5,757 bases of DNA from Quisquiliibacterium sp. (GTDB taxonomy: Bacteria; Pseudomonadota; Gammaproteobacteria; Burkholderiales; Burkholderiaceae_E). The stretch is taken from NCBI GenBank assembly GCA_023257915.1, contig JALRBB010000152.1:1-5757 (forward strand). Reading direction: 5' to 3'. Positions within the stretch are counted from its first letter, which is position 1. Each line of letters begins with the position of its first letter. The notes under the pieces are model-generated. The model had not been told where the DNA came from. It saw nothing but the letters and a program-made list of their open reading frames with translations, and made no database searches. Positions 4,571 through 5,757 of the stretch are shown here, piece by piece. Position numbers and translations under genes: made by a program.

Positions 4571-5757
4571 TTACTCCGCGTTTGCGCGCCAGCGTCGCTC
4601 TGCGTCGTCCCAGGCCTGCAGCGGCTGCAGGTCCGGCACCCAGGCGAGACCCGACTTCGCGTCGGAGGAAGCTGCCTGCGGTGTGACCAGCACATCGAGC
4701 AGCGCCGGCCGGTTGGCCATCGCACGCGCGATCGCATCCGGCAGCTGCTGCGGGTCGCTGACGCGTTCCGCATGCATGCCGAAGGCCCTGGCCATCGCCG
4801 CATGGTCGGCAAATTGCAGATGGGTGCCGACCACCTTGCCATGGGTTTCCTGCTGGTCGCGCACCTCGATCGCCCATGAGCCGTTGTTGGCCACCACCAC
4901 CAGCACCGGGGCGCGCTGGCGCACCGCGGTGTCGATTTCCATCGCGTTAAAGCCGAACGCGCCGTCCCCGGTGGCCACGACGACGGTGCGCTCCGGGCAA
5001 GCCAGGCTGGCGGCGATGCCAAAGGGCGTGCCGACGCCGATGCACCCGAGCGAGCCGGGATCCAGGTAGGTGGCTGCCGGCAATCCGACCCGTGCGAAGC
5101 TCAGGAAGTCGCCACCGTCGGCAACGACAATGGCGTCGGCCGGCAGCGCATCGCGCAGCGCAGCCAGCACGCGGTTCGGGTGCATCAGGCCGTCCGGGCC
5201 GGCGGGTGCCGCGCGCATGCTGTCGGCGAGTTTTGCGGACCGGGCCTGATGCTGCTCGCGCAGGCCGGCCAGCCACCGTGGGTCGGCGGCCGGCATCCGG
5301 TTGCCGGCGGCATCCAGGATCGCCTGCAGCGCGGCGCCGGTGTCAGCGAACACTTCGACCTCGCCACGCCGATTGTCGCGTAGCTCGGCTGCACAATCGG
5401 CGATGCGCAGGAAGCGGGCTTCGCCGAACACCGCCGGCGAGCCATAGGCGAGCTGAAAGTCGAGCCTGCGCCCGACGGTGATGACCAGATCCGCCTGGCC
5501 CATCACATTGCCACGCATCGCGGCGACCACCGACGGGTGTTCGTCGGGAACCAGTCCGCGGCTCTCGCCGGTGTCCAGGTAAGCGGCGCCCAGCCGGGTC
5601 AGCAGCTCAACCAGTTGTGACCCGGCCCGCTGGGCTCCGCGGCCGGAGATCACCAAGGGTCTTTTGGCCGCCCACAGCAGATCGACCCCCTGAGCGATCG
5701 CTGTCGGATCAGGTGCCGGCACCGGCCGGGTGCGCGGACCGAAGTATTCCGGTAACT
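4571..5757 (-). CDS. ThDP-dependent enzyme, acetolactate synthase-like, N-terminus beyond the window
   Basis: The frame is open to the right edge (in frame from 5755, LPEYFGPRTRP before the GTG at 5722), so this is the C-terminal ~394 residues of a protein usually ~550-600 long. The missing part would hold the pyrimidine-binding domain and its catalytic Glu. Counting from 5722, residues ~8-135 are the central domain (RPLVISGRGAQRAG, ADLVITVGRRLDF). Residues ~182-360 are the diphosphate-binding domain, with the cofactor/Mg2+ motif GDGAFGFNAMEIDT at ~252-265 and NN at 279-280. The family makes or breaks bonds next to a 2-oxo or 2-hydroxyacyl carbonyl. The NNGSWAIE segment after the motif differs from the NNNGIY expected in oxalyl-CoA decarboxylase or HACL and is nearer generic acetolactate synthase-like and ILVBL-like proteins. 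The reaction is therefore unassigned. No ilvH-type small subunit is visible. It is upstream of gntR on the same strand. Confidence 0.88.
   Translation of the reverse strand, partial: LPEYFGPRTRPVPAPDPTAIAQGVDLLWAAKRPLVISGRGAQRAGSQLVELLTRLGAAYLDTGESRGLVPDEHPSVVAAMRGNVMGQADLVITVGRRLDFQLAYGSPAVFGEARFLRIADCAAELRDNRRGEVEVFADTGAALQAILDAAGNRMPAADPRWLAGLREQHQARSAKLADSMRAAPAGPDGLMHPNRVLAALRDALPADAIVVADGGDFLSFARVGLPAATYLDPGSLGCIGVGTPFGIAASLACPERTVVVATGDGAFGFNAMEIDTAVRQRAPVLVVVANNGSWAIEVRDQQETHGKVVGTHLQFADHAAMARAFGMHAERVSDPQQLPDAIARAMANRPALLDVLVTPQAASSDAKSGLAWVPDLQPLQAWDDAERRWRANAE

Noticed and set aside
3793..5022. A single 409-codon open frame covering gntR and ~560 bases upstream
   Set aside because: The upstream ~187 codons are another frame of the ThDP enzyme, whose family motifs are clear. 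The GntR domain starts properly at ATG 4461 with its own ribosome site.
1..5757. Hidden novel system (defence island, retron, CRISPR, mobile element)
   Set aside because: No spaced repeats, reverse transcriptase, nuclease, transposase, integrase or structured RNA signal was found. Apart from the joins, the content is ordinary metabolism and regulation.

Overview
The window is a GC-rich stretch of proteobacterial DNA. SlyX, the PanC ends, and the CaiB/CitE/FCD-GntR gene content fit Betaproteobacteria (Burkholderiales-like best). This placement is inferred from remembered family resemblance, not from a search. It carries six genes of that organism, five on the minus strand and slyX alone on the plus strand. 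A foreign-looking stub occupies the first ~220 bases.

Layout, left to right. (1) Bases 2 to ~223, plus strand: an internal piece of a family-2 glutamate-cysteine ligase (YbdK/EgtA-like, PF04107-type) with actinobacterial sequence and codon style. It stops abruptly in mid-domain. (2) About 224-907, minus: the N-terminal 228 residues of an exported outer-membrane, porin-like protein, cut off in mid-barrel at the same point. (3) 904-2121, minus: a class III (CaiB/BaiF) CoA-transferase, whose stop overlaps the start of gene 2 as ATGA. (4) 2136-3020, minus: a CitE/HpcH-type CoA-ester lyase, 14 bases upstream of the CoA-transferase. (5) 3100-3309, plus: slyX, divergent from the lyase. (6) 3364-3777, minus: a panC reading frame that has lost about half the protein by a clean in-frame internal deletion. 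(7) 3793-4461, minus: a GntR/FCD regulator. (8) 4571 to the right edge, minus: the middle and C-terminal domains of an acetolactate-synthase-like ThDP enzyme, whose N-terminus lies outside the window.

The lyase and CoA-transferase form a plausible two-step unit: an organic acid is loaded with CoA from a donor thioester, then the C-C bond is cleaved to give an acyl-CoA plus an oxo acid. The substrate cannot be read from the sequence. Citramalate- or malate-type acids are the family precedent. The porin-like gene is translationally coupled to the CoA-transferase and may serve uptake. The GntR/FCD regulator and the ThDP enzyme lie on the same strand, but slyX and panC separate them from the lyase pair, so a shared pathway is only possible.

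The two strongest oddities are structural. One is the abrupt left-end join between two unrelated lineages. The other is the internally deleted panC. Both are what chimeric amplification or misassembly produces, though a real deletion in panC is not excluded. I see no RNA gene, CRISPR array, insertion sequence, convincing terminator or novel defence/mobile system. No stretch over 300 bases lacks a gene.
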